Positions 26,767-35,720 of a stretch of DNA of 43,733 nt are shown piece by piece. Source of the stretch: a virus. Location: IMG/VR virus record IMGVR_UViG_3300042731_002987, positions 1 through 43,733 of that record, one strand, 5' to 3'. Numbering within the stretch: the stretch's first letter is position 1; each line of letters starts with the position of its first letter. The notes under the pieces were generated by a model, which saw only the letters and a list, made by a program, of their open reading frames with translations, was not told where the DNA came from and searched no databases. Both the position numbers and the translations under genes were made by a program.

Positions 26767-27980
26767 TGGGGTTTCTCGCTGGCATGGTTGAGCATAGAGC
26801 GGAGGCGACGGGTTCGGTTCATCCTCGTGACCCAGTTCTGGCTCAATGGTTCGGCGGAGGCACAGCAACTGCTGCTGGCATGAATGTGACGACTGACAGA
26901 GCGCTTATGGTGTCTGCTGTGTATGCGTGCGTTCGCGTTATTACAGAGACAGTCGCCATGCTACCTCTAGTGATCTATCGGCGCACCTCAGACGGCAAAG
27001 AACGCGCCCCAATGCATCCGCTGTATACGCTGCTTCATGACCAGCCGAATCGGTGGCAGACGTCTTTCGAGTGGCGGGAGATGATGGCCGGCCACCTGGC
27101 TTTGAGGGGGAATGCGTATTCTGAGCAGATATCCACGGGAGGAAGGGGCATATCTGAGTTGATTCCGTTGCATCCTGATCGGGTACGTCCGTTCTGGGCG
27201 CCTGATAAGCGTGTTGCCTATGAATATGTCCCGGAAGAAGGCCCTTCCAGGGTGATCTTGCAGGATGAGATGCTGCACATCCGCGGGCTTGGGTTCGATG
27301 GGTTGCGGGGCATGAACCCGATTGAATGCCAGCGTGAAACTATCGGTATGACGATGGCAGTAAACGAGCATGGCGCCAGGATGTTTTCGAACGGTACTCG
27401 ACTGAGCGGAGTTCTGGAACATCCGCACAGACTCGGAGAAGAATCGGCCCGCAGACTCAAGGATTCGTGGCAGGCGGCATATGCCGGGACTGGGAATTCA
27501 GGGAAAACGGCCGTTTTAGAAGAGGGCATGAAGTGGCATTCCGTCGCACTTTCGAATGAGGACGCCCAGTATCTTGAGACGCGAAAATTTCAAATTGCTG
27601 ATATTGCAAGAATGTTCCGCATACCGCCACACTTGATCGCGGACCTGGATCGCTCTACGAACAACAATATCGAGCACCAGGGCATGGAGTTTGTTGTTCA
27701 TTCCATGGGGCCTTGGTTTAAGCGATTCGAGCAAGCAATACAGCGTGATCTGATTACGCAGAAGAACACCTATTTTGCGGAATTCCTGGTGGATGCGCTT
27801 CTACGAGGGGACTCTGATGCGAGATCTAATCTATATAAGTCTGGGATTCTGGATGGCTGGATGACTAGGAATGAGGTTAGAGCAAAAGAAAACATGAACC
27901 CATTAGAAGGTCTTGACGAGCCGCTGGTGCCGCTCAATATGGCCACTCCTGGGCAGGAGGAAGTAGTAAATGAAGATTGA
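26766..27980 (+). CDS. HK97-type portal protein
   Basis: A 404-residue protein forming the dodecameric ring at the capsid vertex. HK97 portal features: TDRALMVSAVYACVRVITET near residue 44, LPLVIYRR, HPLYTLLHDQPN, W-EMMAGHLALRGNAY and the clip/stem region DIARMFRIPPHLIADLDRST. Position between TerL and the S78 protease is canonical. Its end overlaps the protease start by 11 bases. Confidence 0.95.
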   Translation: MGFLAGMVEHRAEATGSVHPRDPVLAQWFGGGTATAAGMNVTTDRALMVSAVYACVRVITETVAMLPLVIYRRTSDGKERAPMHPLYTLLHDQPNRWQTSFEWREMMAGHLALRGNAYSEQISTGGRGISELIPLHPDRVRPFWAPDKRVAYEYVPEEGPSRVILQDEMLHIRGLGFDGLRGMNPIECQRETIGMTMAVNEHGARMFSNGTRLSGVLEHPHRLGEESARRLKDSWQAAYAGTGNSGKTAVLEEGMKWHSVALSNEDAQYLETRKFQIADIARMFRIPPHLIADLDRSTNNNIEHQGMEFVVHSMGPWFKRFEQAIQRDLITQKNTYFAEFLVDALLRGDSDARSNLYKSGILDGWMTRNEVRAKENMNPLEGLDEPLVPLNMATPGQEEVVNED

Positions 27981-28554
27981 ACGGCGAACATTTGCGCTTG
28001 ATAGCGTGAAAATTGAAAGGCTGGATGATGAGACGCCTGTTATCCGGGGACATGCTGCGGTATTCAACCATCTGAGCGAAGATCTTGGTGGTTTCAGAGA
28101 GCAGATTTCCCCTGGGGCTTTTGCTGATGCATTATCGGAAAGCCAGGACGTGCGAGCTCTATTCAACCATGATCCTTCATTGATTCTCGGTCGGAACAGG
28201 TCAGGCACGTTGCGATTGAAGGAGGATAAAGAGGGTCTGGCGGTTGAGATAGATCCACCTGACACTCAGTATGCGAGGGATCTAGTCGTATCGATGGATC
28301 GCGGTGATGTATCACAGATGTCATTCGGGTTCAGAGTCAGGAGAGGCGGACAGAGGTTGGAGAAAACTAAGGACGGACAGATTATCAGGACGCTGACGAA
28401 TGTAAATTTGTTCGATGTATGCCCGGTGACATATCCAGCATACCCGGATACAGATGTAGCTCTCAGGTCTGTACAGGACTGGCAAGCCAGCCTGTATAAC
28501 CCGACACAGCATAATTTGAGGCGGTTACGTCTCGAGTTAGAAGAATTGCGATGA
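27970..28554 (+). CDS. Prohead serine protease (S78, HK97 family)
   Basis: A 194-residue protease that processes the capsid delta domain during maturation. Pattern of the family: RTFALD, IRGHAAVFN, LFNHDPSLILG with catalytic His 67, and the nucleophile in DVSQMSFGF (Ser 118). C-terminal VCPVTYPAYPDTDVALR is typical. It acts on the major capsid protein encoded next. Confidence 0.9.
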   Translation: MKIERRTFALDSVKIERLDDETPVIRGHAAVFNHLSEDLGGFREQISPGAFADALSESQDVRALFNHDPSLILGRNRSGTLRLKEDKEGLAVEIDPPDTQYARDLVVSMDRGDVSQMSFGFRVRRGGQRLEKTKDGQIIRTLTNVNLFDVCPVTYPAYPDTDVALRSVQDWQASLYNPTQHNLRRLRLELEELR

Positions 28555-28576
28555 CCGCTGGTCACGCGATAACTAG

Positions 28577-28597
28577 CCGCCCACGGGCGGTATTATT
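28577..28597 (+). terminator. Hairpin between protease and capsid genes
   Basis: CCGCCC-AC-GGGCGG followed by TATTATT. A short loop and no strong T-run; it may reduce read-through or shape the message between low-copy protease and high-copy capsid genes. Confidence 0.4.
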
Positions 28598-28617
28598 ACG
28601 CCAAGAGGAAACCAAAG

Positions 28618-29850
28618 ATGAGTATTGAACTCAAGCAATTGCGTGACCAGCGTGGGGAAATGATCGCTGCCGCTCGCGCCATTATTGATAAGGCAGAGTC
28701 AGAGAAGCGGGACCTGACCGATGAGGAACAGGCCAAGTACGATGGCATGATCGCCGATCAGGACAAGCTGAAGGGCAAGATTGATCGTGAGGCTCGCCAA
28801 CAGGAGCTGGACCGCGAGGCCGCAGAAAGTGCTCTGCGCGTCAGAGAAGAGAGCCCGGCCAAGCGCACTGGCGGCGAAGAAGACACCAGAGAGGCCAGAT
28901 CCAACAAGGCGTTCGTCCGCTATCTGAAAACCGCCAGGATAGACGGGGAAGGCGCAGACGATCTTCGTGCACTTCAGGTTGACGTGGACGTTGAGGGCGG
29001 CTATCTGGTGCCTCCGGAGCAGTTCGTTAATCAGATCATCAAGAACGTCGACAATATGACGTTCGTGCGCCGTGCCGCGACTACATTCACTGTTCCAATG
29101 GCAGAAAGTCTTGGTGTGCCAACCCTAGACACCGATGTCGACGATGCGACCTGGACGGCTGAACTGTTGACTGGTTCTGAGGACACGGCGCTGCGTTTCG
29201 GTAAGCGCGCACTTCATCCTCACCCTGTAGCAAAGCGCATCAAGGTCAGTAATACCCTGATCCGCAAGTCGCTTGTCCCGATCGAGAATTACGTCCAGAT
29301 GCGACTGGCATACAAGTTCGGGATCACGCATGAGAAGGCGTTTCTGACTGGATCCGGATCTAATCAGCCGCTTGGGCTGTTTACGGCCTCGTCTGATGGT
29401 ATTTCAACGTCTCGAGATGTTTCGACTGGGAACGCGTCAACATCGATCAAGTTTGATGGCCTGATTGAGGCGAAGTATAGCCAGAAGCAGCAGTACTGGA
29501 ATAATACCACATGGCTATTCCACCGCGACGCCATGAAGCAGATCAGCAAGCTGAAAGATGGCGAGGGGCAGTACATCTGGCGCGAATCCGTTCGCGAGGG
29601 CGAGCCTGACCGTATTCTGGGGCGCCCCGTTGAGATCAGCGAGTATGTGCCGAGCACGTTCACTTCCGGTAAATATGTCGGTCTTCTTGGGGACTTTTCG
29701 TACTATTGGATTGCCGATGCGCTGTCCTTGCAGTTCCAGCGTCTCGTCGAGCTGTACGCTGCCACCAACCAGGTCGGATTTATTGGCCGGTTGGAGACGG
29801 ATGGCATGCCGGTTCTGGAAGAGGCTTTCGCCCGAGTGAAGCTGGGCTAA
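28618..29850 (+). CDS. Major capsid protein (HK97 fold)
   Basis: A 410-residue protein. Residues 1 to about 100 are a charged coiled coil (delta domain acting as scaffold: AIIDKAESEKRDLTDEEQAK), then the mature shell domain beginning near LRALQVDVDVEGGYLVPPEQ. Later features: the TFTVPMAESLG strand, HEKAFLTGSG-NQPLG and GRPVEISEYVPS. Cleavage by the S78 protease near residue 100-110 is expected. AGAGGAAA upstream. Confidence 0.95.
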   Translation: MSIELKQLRDQRGEMIAAARAIIDKAESEKRDLTDEEQAKYDGMIADQDKLKGKIDREARQQELDREAAESALRVREESPAKRTGGEEDTREARSNKAFVRYLKTARIDGEGADDLRALQVDVDVEGGYLVPPEQFVNQIIKNVDNMTFVRRAATTFTVPMAESLGVPTLDTDVDDATWTAELLTGSEDTALRFGKRALHPHPVAKRIKVSNTLIRKSLVPIENYVQMRLAYKFGITHEKAFLTGSGSNQPLGLFTASSDGISTSRDVSTGNASTSIKFDGLIEAKYSQKQQYWNNTTWLFHRDAMKQISKLKDGEGQYIWRESVREGEPDRILGRPVEISEYVPSTFTSGKYVGLLGDFSYYWIADALSLQFQRLVELYAATNQVGFIGRLETDGMPVLEEAFARVKLG

Positions 29851-29877
29851 TCTGATCAAATAAAGAGGACAGAAGAG

Positions 29878-30315
29878 ATGAATTTGTCGAAAAATGTGAA
29901 GATCAGCCAGGCTGTTACTGTTACGGCTGGTGCTGCTGGAACGACCGATATTGAGGGCGCAATCCTTGATATGTCTGGGTTCGAGGGTGTGCTGGTTGTC
30001 GTGCAGATGGGCGCGATTGTGGCCGGCGCAGTGACTTCAATCAAGATGCAGCAGGATACTGCTGCTGCAATGGGGTCTGCTGCTGACCTTGAAGGTACGT
30101 CACAGACTATTGCCGCTGATGACGATGAAGAGACGTTCTACATCGATCTGTATCGTCCGCTCGAGCGATATGTGCGGCTGAAGGTCTTGCGTGCCACGCA
30201 GAATGCTACCCTCACCGCGACGTATTACCAGTATGGCGCACGCAGCCTGCCGGTGACTCACGGGTCGAATGTGTCAGGTGAGCAGCACAGTAGCCCGAGC
30301 GAAGGCACTGCTTAA
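29878..30315 (+). CDS. Small head-associated protein, probable capsid decoration
   Basis: A 145-residue beta-rich protein with (Ala/Val/Thr)-rich strands and the motif IDLYRPLERYVRLKVLRATQ, found in a protein commonly following HK97-type capsid genes. GAGGACAG 7 bases upstream of ATG. Head decoration or stabilisation is inferred from position. A strong terminator follows. Confidence 0.6.
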   Translation: MNLSKNVKISQAVTVTAGAAGTTDIEGAILDMSGFEGVLVVVQMGAIVAGAVTSIKMQQDTAAAMGSAADLEGTSQTIAADDDEETFYIDLYRPLERYVRLKVLRATQNATLTATYYQYGARSLPVTHGSNVSGEQHSSPSEGTA

Positions 30316-30331
30316 ACCTGACTGAAGTGAT

Positions 30332-30357
30332 GGGGCGGCTATCCCCGCCCCTTTTTT
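30332..30357 (+). terminator. Rho-independent terminator after the capsid pair
   Basis: GGGGCGG-CTATCC-CCGCCCC followed by TTTTTT: a classic strong terminator. It would keep capsid and decoration messages separate from the connector and tail genes. Confidence 0.85.
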
Positions 30358-30371
30358 AAGAGGAACAACAA

Positions 30372-30734
30372 ATGTCCGACGCAACGACGAACGACACAAC
30401 TGGTGTCTACATGGAACAGGGCGGTCAGACGCTTACTGTGGGCACTTCCGGTGTTTTGGATGTGGTGTCTGGAGGGAAGATCAAGGCCGCCGGCACGCAG
30501 GCATCCAACATCGCTGATGCTTCTGCATTGACAGAGAACAGCGGAGTAATAGGCGGCACTAATGATGGTGACCTGCCTGATATTGATACTGTCTCAGGAA
30601 GCCCATCTCAAGCGGAGGTTACGGCAATTCGAGACGCTGTAAGAGAGGTGGCGGCAAGCCATAATACTCTTGTGACAAAGGTCAACGCCGTTATTGCTGT
30701 CCTCGAGGGGATTGGTGCGGCTGCGTCTTCATAA
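30372..30734 (+). CDS. Small virion protein with coiled-coil end
   Basis: A 120-residue protein, AGAGGAAC before ATG. First half is a Gly/Thr-rich beta part (TGVYMEQGGQTLTVGTSGVL) typical of head fibre stems; the C-terminus is a helix (VREVAASHNTLVTKVNAVIA). Likely trimeric head fibre or spike protein. No enzyme motif. Confidence 0.5.
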   Translation: MSDATTNDTTGVYMEQGGQTLTVGTSGVLDVVSGGKIKAAGTQASNIADASALTENSGVIGGTNDGDLPDIDTVSGSPSQAEVTAIRDAVREVAASHNTLVTKVNAVIAVLEGIGAAASS

Positions 30735-30782
30735 TGCGCGGAAACTATGAGCGGGCCGTCGTAGGCCCGGAGGAATTGGCAG

Positions 30783-31040
30783 ATGGCAGACAATTATTCT
30801 GCGTTTACTGCGGGGCTAGAGTCTCCAGCGGAACATGCTGTAGCTGTATCCCCGCACGACACAAACGACCTCGCCACAACCCCACGAGCCCTATACATCG
30901 GGACACAGGGCGACGTAAAGGTTGATATGGCTGGTTCAGGTGCGGTGACATTCGTTGCTGTCAGTGGGCTTTTGCCGGTGCGCGTGACAAAGGTATACGA
31001 CACCGGAACTGATGCGGACGATATCGTAGGGATCTGGTAA
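30783..31040 (+). CDS. Small head or spike-base protein
   Basis: An 85-residue protein with GGAGG 7-8 bases upstream. HAVAVSPHDTNDLATTPRAL, YIGTQGDVKVDMAGSGAVTF and LPVRVTKVYDTGTDADDIV match a common small virion protein of siphoviruses. Often associated with head fibres or connector assemblies. The end overlaps the next start by 1 base (TAATG). Confidence 0.6.
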   Translation: MADNYSAFTAGLESPAEHAVAVSPHDTNDLATTPRALYIGTQGDVKVDMAGSGAVTFVAVSGLLPVRVTKVYDTGTDADDIVGIW

Positions 31041-33040
31041 TGCGGATTGGCCTTGGTCTATCGTTGACTGGGTTGCGGAATAGGTCGAGCATTCCTTCGT
31101 GGTTGTCTGGGGCTGCATTCAGGACAGATCAGAGGGTTCTCAGTGTTGGAGCTCTGCCTAACGGCGCAAGAGTCAAAGATCTTACTGATAATGCCAATCA
31201 CCCTGTCTGCTTGAGTGGTTACGGGTACTCGCTTGACGGGGTGGCGAACGAGGTTGCTTCTGGTAATGTCGGTATGCTGTCGAATAGGGACAGATTCACC
31301 ATCGAAGTGATTGCTTCTATTTCTGATGCAGAGAGCGATCAGATATCAATACAGCAATTTACCGGCTACACAGATAGAGTAAAATTTTATTGGTATCCCA
31401 CTACCAGTGGCACAATATCAGTGATAATATCTTTTAGTGGCTCATCACATCAAGGCTACGCACAAAATATCTCGCTAGAATCAGGGAAATATTATAGTTT
31501 TATTCTTGTTTACGATGGAAGGGAAGTGGTACCTGGAGACAGGTATAAGATATACAAGGATGGACAGCCAATAAGTTTAACAATTAGTGGGACGCCACCT
31601 GAAAATACAGATGCGGTAAGCCCTAACCCTGTTACGATTGGGCTCAGTAATGAGCAGTACTTTGCTGCAACTTATTCAAAAGTCTGTATCTGGTCCGAAC
31701 CCTTCACCGCAGACGATGTAGCATACGCCTACGCCAACCCAGAGAAACTGGTAACAGAGCGTCCCGGCACCAGTATCCTGCCCGGACACCTCGTCTCCCG
31801 TCCTCACCTTGGCGGGCCGAGTGTGGGGGATTACCTGCCTGACCTTGGGAGCAGGTCACGATACGTTGATATAGATATAGATCCTTGGGATACGTCTGGA
31901 TGGGCTGAACGTGGAGGGAACGAAGTAATAACAGATCAAACTGAGGCGTCTGTGCTTTCGCCTGGAAATTATTTATCAAAGTTTGAGAATATTGCTGATT
32001 CAAGTGATGTGTGGGAAGTTGCTACGTTGGCATCAGCGAATAGACCTTATGATCCTGAGTTTTACTTCAAGAAGATATCATATAGTGGAAGTGGTATTTT
32101 GATCGTATCAAATCCCTATGGCGATCCGAAGGGGCAATGGAGTGTTGATTTGTCAGTTCTTGGGGAAGACGAAGTTTTATTAACCAGTGAGCATGAGGCT
32201 GTCACGGTAGATATACCATTTAAGAGTAATGATGGATCACCAGGAATTGGCATTCAATTCAAAACTAGCAGCGTAAATAACATTTCAAACTTTTACGCTG
32301 GCGGGTTCAAGATTTTAGACAAACAACCTTTGCCCTCATGGGAGAACGTCTCCGGTGGGGGAACGCCTGTTCCAAAAATCAGTAGTGCTGTCGGACCTGT
32401 GCAACAGTGGTGCCTGACAGACCGGAGTGACTACCATGTATTCGATGGTGTGGATGATTATGTGGACTGCGGCGATGTAGGGGACCACACGGATGATTTC
32501 ACGTTGGTTTGGTATGGGGTTCCAGGAGTTGCAGATACAGGCACCTTAATAGGTAGAAGATCAGGGAGTAGTAGCCAATATCAATTTTACCCACATAATG
32601 ATGGCACGTTGAAACTGTTTGCAGATATCGTCTACACATCGACTGGGGTGTTGTCGGGCGGGGTAGATTTGTGTGGTGTGACTATTGATGGGATAGCGTC
32701 TGAGTTTTATATAAATGCTGTTGCAGCAGGCACAATTTCGCCAACGGTAGGTTCTGTTGCAGATAACTTTCTGATTGGCGCGTATAAGCAGGCTGCGCCG
32801 ACAGCATTCCTTAAGTCATTACCCATTTTCACTGCCGTCTTCGACTCACCTTTTGACCAAGACGATTGGGACGAACTCTACAACAACGGCTCCCCCATCT
32901 TGCCCAGCCAGCACAGTAAATGGAATTCAAACTGCCTGGAGGTGATAAACAATGGGGCCGGATGGACAGCTCAAGGAGAGACTACATCAGTGACAGTAGA
33001 AGGTAGCCCAGTGACAACCAGCATACCGAGGTCCGCGTAA
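31040..33040 (+). CDS. LamG/concanavalin-like head protein, mosaic
   Basis: A 666-residue protein with two lectin-like jelly-roll modules: residues about 50-235 (NRDRFTIEVIASI, SFILVYDGREV, VTIGLSNEQYFAATYSKVC) and about 470-625 (YHVFDGVDDYVDCGD, FTLVWYGVPG, FLIGAYKQAAPTAFLKSLP). Between them, about 280-435, is an AT-richer segment (RYVDIDIDPWDTSGW) that looks inserted. Located among head genes, so probably a capsid surface protein that binds glycans or mucus. GC content changes along the gene point to mosaic assembly. Confidence 0.6.
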   Translation: MRIGLGLSLTGLRNRSSIPSWLSGAAFRTDQRVLSVGALPNGARVKDLTDNANHPVCLSGYGYSLDGVANEVASGNVGMLSNRDRFTIEVIASISDAESDQISIQQFTGYTDRVKFYWYPTTSGTISVIISFSGSSHQGYAQNISLESGKYYSFILVYDGREVVPGDRYKIYKDGQPISLTISGTPPENTDAVSPNPVTIGLSNEQYFAATYSKVCIWSEPFTADDVAYAYANPEKLVTERPGTSILPGHLVSRPHLGGPSVGDYLPDLGSRSRYVDIDIDPWDTSGWAERGGNEVITDQTEASVLSPGNYLSKFENIADSSDVWEVATLASANRPYDPEFYFKKISYSGSGILIVSNPYGDPKGQWSVDLSVLGEDEVLLTSEHEAVTVDIPFKSNDGSPGIGIQFKTSSVNNISNFYAGGFKILDKQPLPSWENVSGGGTPVPKISSAVGPVQQWCLTDRSDYHVFDGVDDYVDCGDVGDHTDDFTLVWYGVPGVADTGTLIGRRSGSSSQYQFYPHNDGTLKLFADIVYTSTGVLSGGVDLCGVTIDGIASEFYINAVAAGTISPTVGSVADNFLIGAYKQAAPTAFLKSLPIFTAVFDSPFDQDDWDELYNNGSPILPSQHSKWNSNCLEVINNGAGWTAQGETTSVTVEGSPVTTSIPRSA

Positions 33041-33753
33041 TGTTTTTGATCGGCATCAAACCATCTCTCGCGGATCGCACAGTCGACCCGCCGTATCTCG
33101 ATGAACTCGGGTTACCGGAGCAGGACGAGGAAGGCGAAGACCTCCCCATTCCGACCTATGCTGAGCATTGCCTTGCGAAAGGCATCTGGCAGTACGTCGA
33201 GGACATCAACGAAGACAGCCAGGACTACCGTCTCTACTGGACGATCAAACATGGGCTGATGTCCTCTGGAGGTTTCGGGCGAGATCTTTACGACAGGTGC
33301 TTCAACACTTCAAACCCATCCGCCATCGTGATGACCGCAGACGACTACCGGGCGGATTACGACTCCGGGTTTAAGGAACCCTACGGCGAGAGCTTATACC
33401 TGACCTTCGGAGTGGCCGACACGTCAGGACAGACCGCAGGACACTCGTACTATTCTCTCCTGCCGACAGATATCGCCTCTGCCTGCTCTATCTCACCGAA
33501 CCGGACATGGGCCTGGGTGATGTCTAGAACGGTCGCAGGGAACCGTCTGGGAGCGTCCAGCAGGCTGTCGACTGCCGACTACTCCAGCGTGATCCTTCAA
33601 CTCAAGAAGCTACCCAATGCCCGAGATGGTTGTGCAGTGAGAATGATCGAAGAAGTCCTTGCCGGGAACGTGACCGGGGTGGATATCCTGAACGTCAGGC
33701 AGGCGCGAGAGGTGGTAAGGGCACCGGGCTTTGATATTGAGGAAACGCCGTGA
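33040..33753 (+). CDS. Hypothetical protein of the head region
   Basis: A 237-residue protein starting MFLIGIKPSLADRTVDPP. Acidic first 50 residues; no motif recognised. It overlaps LamG protein and next gene tightly (TAATG, GTGA). Higher GC than flanking genes and the next one, so these two probably came together as a unit. May be a partner of the LamG-like surface protein. Confidence 0.55.
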   Translation: MFLIGIKPSLADRTVDPPYLDELGLPEQDEEGEDLPIPTYAEHCLAKGIWQYVEDINEDSQDYRLYWTIKHGLMSSGGFGRDLYDRCFNTSNPSAIVMTADDYRADYDSGFKEPYGESLYLTFGVADTSGQTAGHSYYSLLPTDIASACSISPNRTWAWVMSRTVAGNRLGASSRLSTADYSSVILQLKKLPNARDGCAVRMIEEVLAGNVTGVDILNVRQAREVVRAPGFDIEETP

Positions 33754-34298
33754 GTACCGACGCCTTCGGTTTAGTCCTGAATCGCCCGTTTAATAATGCG
33801 TGGAACGGGGACGGGCGTGGGATCGAGCATTATGCTACAGCGGTTGATTCGACATCAGGGCTGTCTCTTGGGTGTTACGCCAATTTGTGGGATGTGACGA
33901 CAGAGCAGGTCTTGATCGCTAATGTCGAGGCAGGAGTAGAGACTGCGGTAACGGTTCTATCTTCAGAGGTGACACTGACTCAAGACGCATCAGCATGGGT
34001 CGCTGACATCGTTGCCGATACGCCGACAGCTATTGTCTGTACGGATGACGGAAAGGTCTATACAGGAACTCAAGCGACATTTACTGCAAGTACGACATCG
34101 GGTTCTGCCGCGACCATCCCATCGGATCAAGGTATCGCGATCAGTGGGTATGCCGACGAAACCGACCAATGCACAGGAGAGCAGGACGACCAATTCGTCT
34201 ATGCGGGAATACTGACAGAAGCTCAGGCCCGCGAGTGGTGCCACTACACGCTTACACAGCACGGTATAACTCCTGATTGGCCGAAGGTGGCGCCGTAA
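33750..34298 (+). CDS. Hypothetical head-surface protein
   Basis: A 182-residue protein, GTG start. N-terminal MSTDAFGLVLNRPFNNAWNG then Thr/Val/Ala-rich beta strands (TLTQDASAWVADIVADTPTA) and a helical end (LTEAQAREWCHYTLTQHG). The C-terminal helix resembles the end of LamG-type phage proteins. Surface protein by composition and position. Confidence 0.5.
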   Translation: MSTDAFGLVLNRPFNNAWNGDGRGIEHYATAVDSTSGLSLGCYANLWDVTTEQVLIANVEAGVETAVTVLSSEVTLTQDASAWVADIVADTPTAIVCTDDGKVYTGTQATFTASTTSGSAATIPSDQGIAISGYADETDQCTGEQDDQFVYAGILTEAQAREWCHYTLTQHGITPDWPKVAP

Positions 34299-34924
34299 TG
34301 TTTACAAGAGTAATCACTGCACCAGCGGCAGAGCCAATAACACTGGAAGAGGCAAAGGCGCATCTGCGGGTGTTGGATACCGATCAGGATACTGGCATCA
34401 CTGCGATGATAGTAGCGGCCAGGGAATGGGCTGAACAGGTAACCTGGCGGGCGCTGATAACGCAGACACTCGAGGTGTATCTGGATTCGTTCCCATGTTT
34501 TTATGTGCGCAATCAAACATGGCCTCGGTATGCAGGGGATACTCAAGGACACATTGTTTTGCCAAGGCCGCGTCTTCAGTCTGTCACGTCAGTAAAGTAT
34601 ATCGATGAGGACGGAGACGAACAGACTTTGTCCTCAGACAAGTATCATGTAGACACGAAGGCGGAGCCTGGGACGATCAGTCTGGTATCTGGCGAGACAT
34701 GGCCGACGACGAAAGAACTGCATCCCCAACCTGTAACCGTCAAGTATGTCGCAGGATATGGGGACAATGCATCGGATGTGCCGCAGCCAATCAAGTCAGC
34801 GATGTTGTTGAGAATCACTGACCTATACGAATTTCGGGGGGAGAAAGTAGCTGGAACAGCCATGTCGACGTCGAAAGCTGTGGAGGCTTTGCTGTCGATA
34901 TACTCGGCAAAGAGGTTCATGTGA
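34298..34924 (+). CDS. Head-tail connector protein (gp6-like)
   Basis: A 208-residue protein starting MFTRVITAPAAEPITLEEAK. The EPITLEEAKAHLRV opening, AREWAEQVTWRALITQTLE helix and a late VKYVAGYGDNASDVPQPIKS region are typical of the HK97 gp6 / connector family. It forms the ring below the portal. ATG at 34298 overlaps the previous stop. Confidence 0.85.
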   Translation: MFTRVITAPAAEPITLEEAKAHLRVLDTDQDTGITAMIVAAREWAEQVTWRALITQTLEVYLDSFPCFYVRNQTWPRYAGDTQGHIVLPRPRLQSVTSVKYIDEDGDEQTLSSDKYHVDTKAEPGTISLVSGETWPTTKELHPQPVTVKYVAGYGDNASDVPQPIKSAMLLRITDLYEFRGEKVAGTAMSTSKAVEALLSIYSAKRFM

Positions 34925-35256
34925 CGCTCGCTAATACGGCCAAACATAAGGTCCAGATACAGCGTAATACGCCCACACAGGACTCATATGGCGCCGAAGT
35001 AGACTCCTGGTCAAGCATCGGCACCAGGTATGCCGAGATAACGCCTCTGAGGGGCACAGAGAGGCAGACAGCCCAGCAGCAGTTTGCCGAAGCAGATATC
35101 AGGATTCGCGTCCGTTGGGATTCAACTATATCCGGTATGGCGCCGAAGGATAGAGTTTACTGGGTATCTGGTGACAAGTATTACGACGTAGAGTCTGTGC
35201 TAAGCATCAACGAAGGATACAAGATGCTCGAGATCATGGCTCGGCAGGTGGTGTGA
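34921..35256 (+). CDS. Head closure / head-tail adaptor protein
   Basis: A 111-residue protein of the SPP1 gp16 type head-closure family: HKVQIQRNTPTQDSYGAEVD, ITPLRGTERQTAQQQFAEAD and RVYWVSGDKYYDVESV. GTG start. It seals the portal channel and docks the tail. Confidence 0.85.
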   Translation: MTLANTAKHKVQIQRNTPTQDSYGAEVDSWSSIGTRYAEITPLRGTERQTAQQQFAEADIRIRVRWDSTISGMAPKDRVYWVSGDKYYDVESVLSINEGYKMLEIMARQVV

Positions 35257-35720
35257 TGGCTGAACAACTATACGTCCAGGGATTAAAGGAATTAGAGATT
35301 AAGCTGAGCAAGCTAGAACAAAAGTTAGCTGCTAAGACGCTCAAGTCTGCTATGACATATGCTGTGTCGCCTGTTAAAAGACAGATGAAAATGGCCGCGC
35401 CTGTTGGCAAGGAGCCGCATAGGTCATACAAGAAAATAGCCGGAGGTAAAGGCAGGTTGTTGCCGCCTGGGTTCTTGAAAAAAAGCATCAAGCACATCAC
35501 AAGGGTAGACAAAAGGCGTGGCACTATTTCAGCCTTTATAGGCGTTAAGTCAGAGGCATTCTATGGCGTTCAGTTTCTCGATGTCAGGGATTATAAAGTA
35601 CAGACTAAGCCGTTGCCTCATACTCCGTGGTTTAAGACTGTATTTGAGGCGAATGCTCAGACTATGGTTGATCGTTTTAGGTATAAATTAAGGGAAAAGG
35701 TTGAGGCTGCGGCAAGGTGA
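35256..35720 (+). CDS. HK97 gp10-like tail completion protein
   Basis: A 154-residue basic protein: GLKELEIKLSKLEQKLAAKT helix, TYAVSPVKRQMKMAAPVG and C-terminal PLPHTPWFKTVFEAN, which is the signature of HK97 gp10 proteins. ATG at 35256 used (GTG at 35253 possible). Needed for head-tail joining. Confidence 0.85.
   Translation: MAEQLYVQGLKELEIKLSKLEQKLAAKTLKSAMTYAVSPVKRQMKMAAPVGKEPHRSYKKIAGGKGRLLPPGFLKKSIKHITRVDKRRGTISAFIGVKSEAFYGVQFLDVRDYKVQTKPLPHTPWFKTVFEANAQTMVDRFRYKLREKVEAAAR

Noticed and set aside
30734-30925. 63-codon plus ORF between two head genes
   Set aside because: Arg/Cys-rich frame overlapping a recognised small virion protein that has a good ribosome site.
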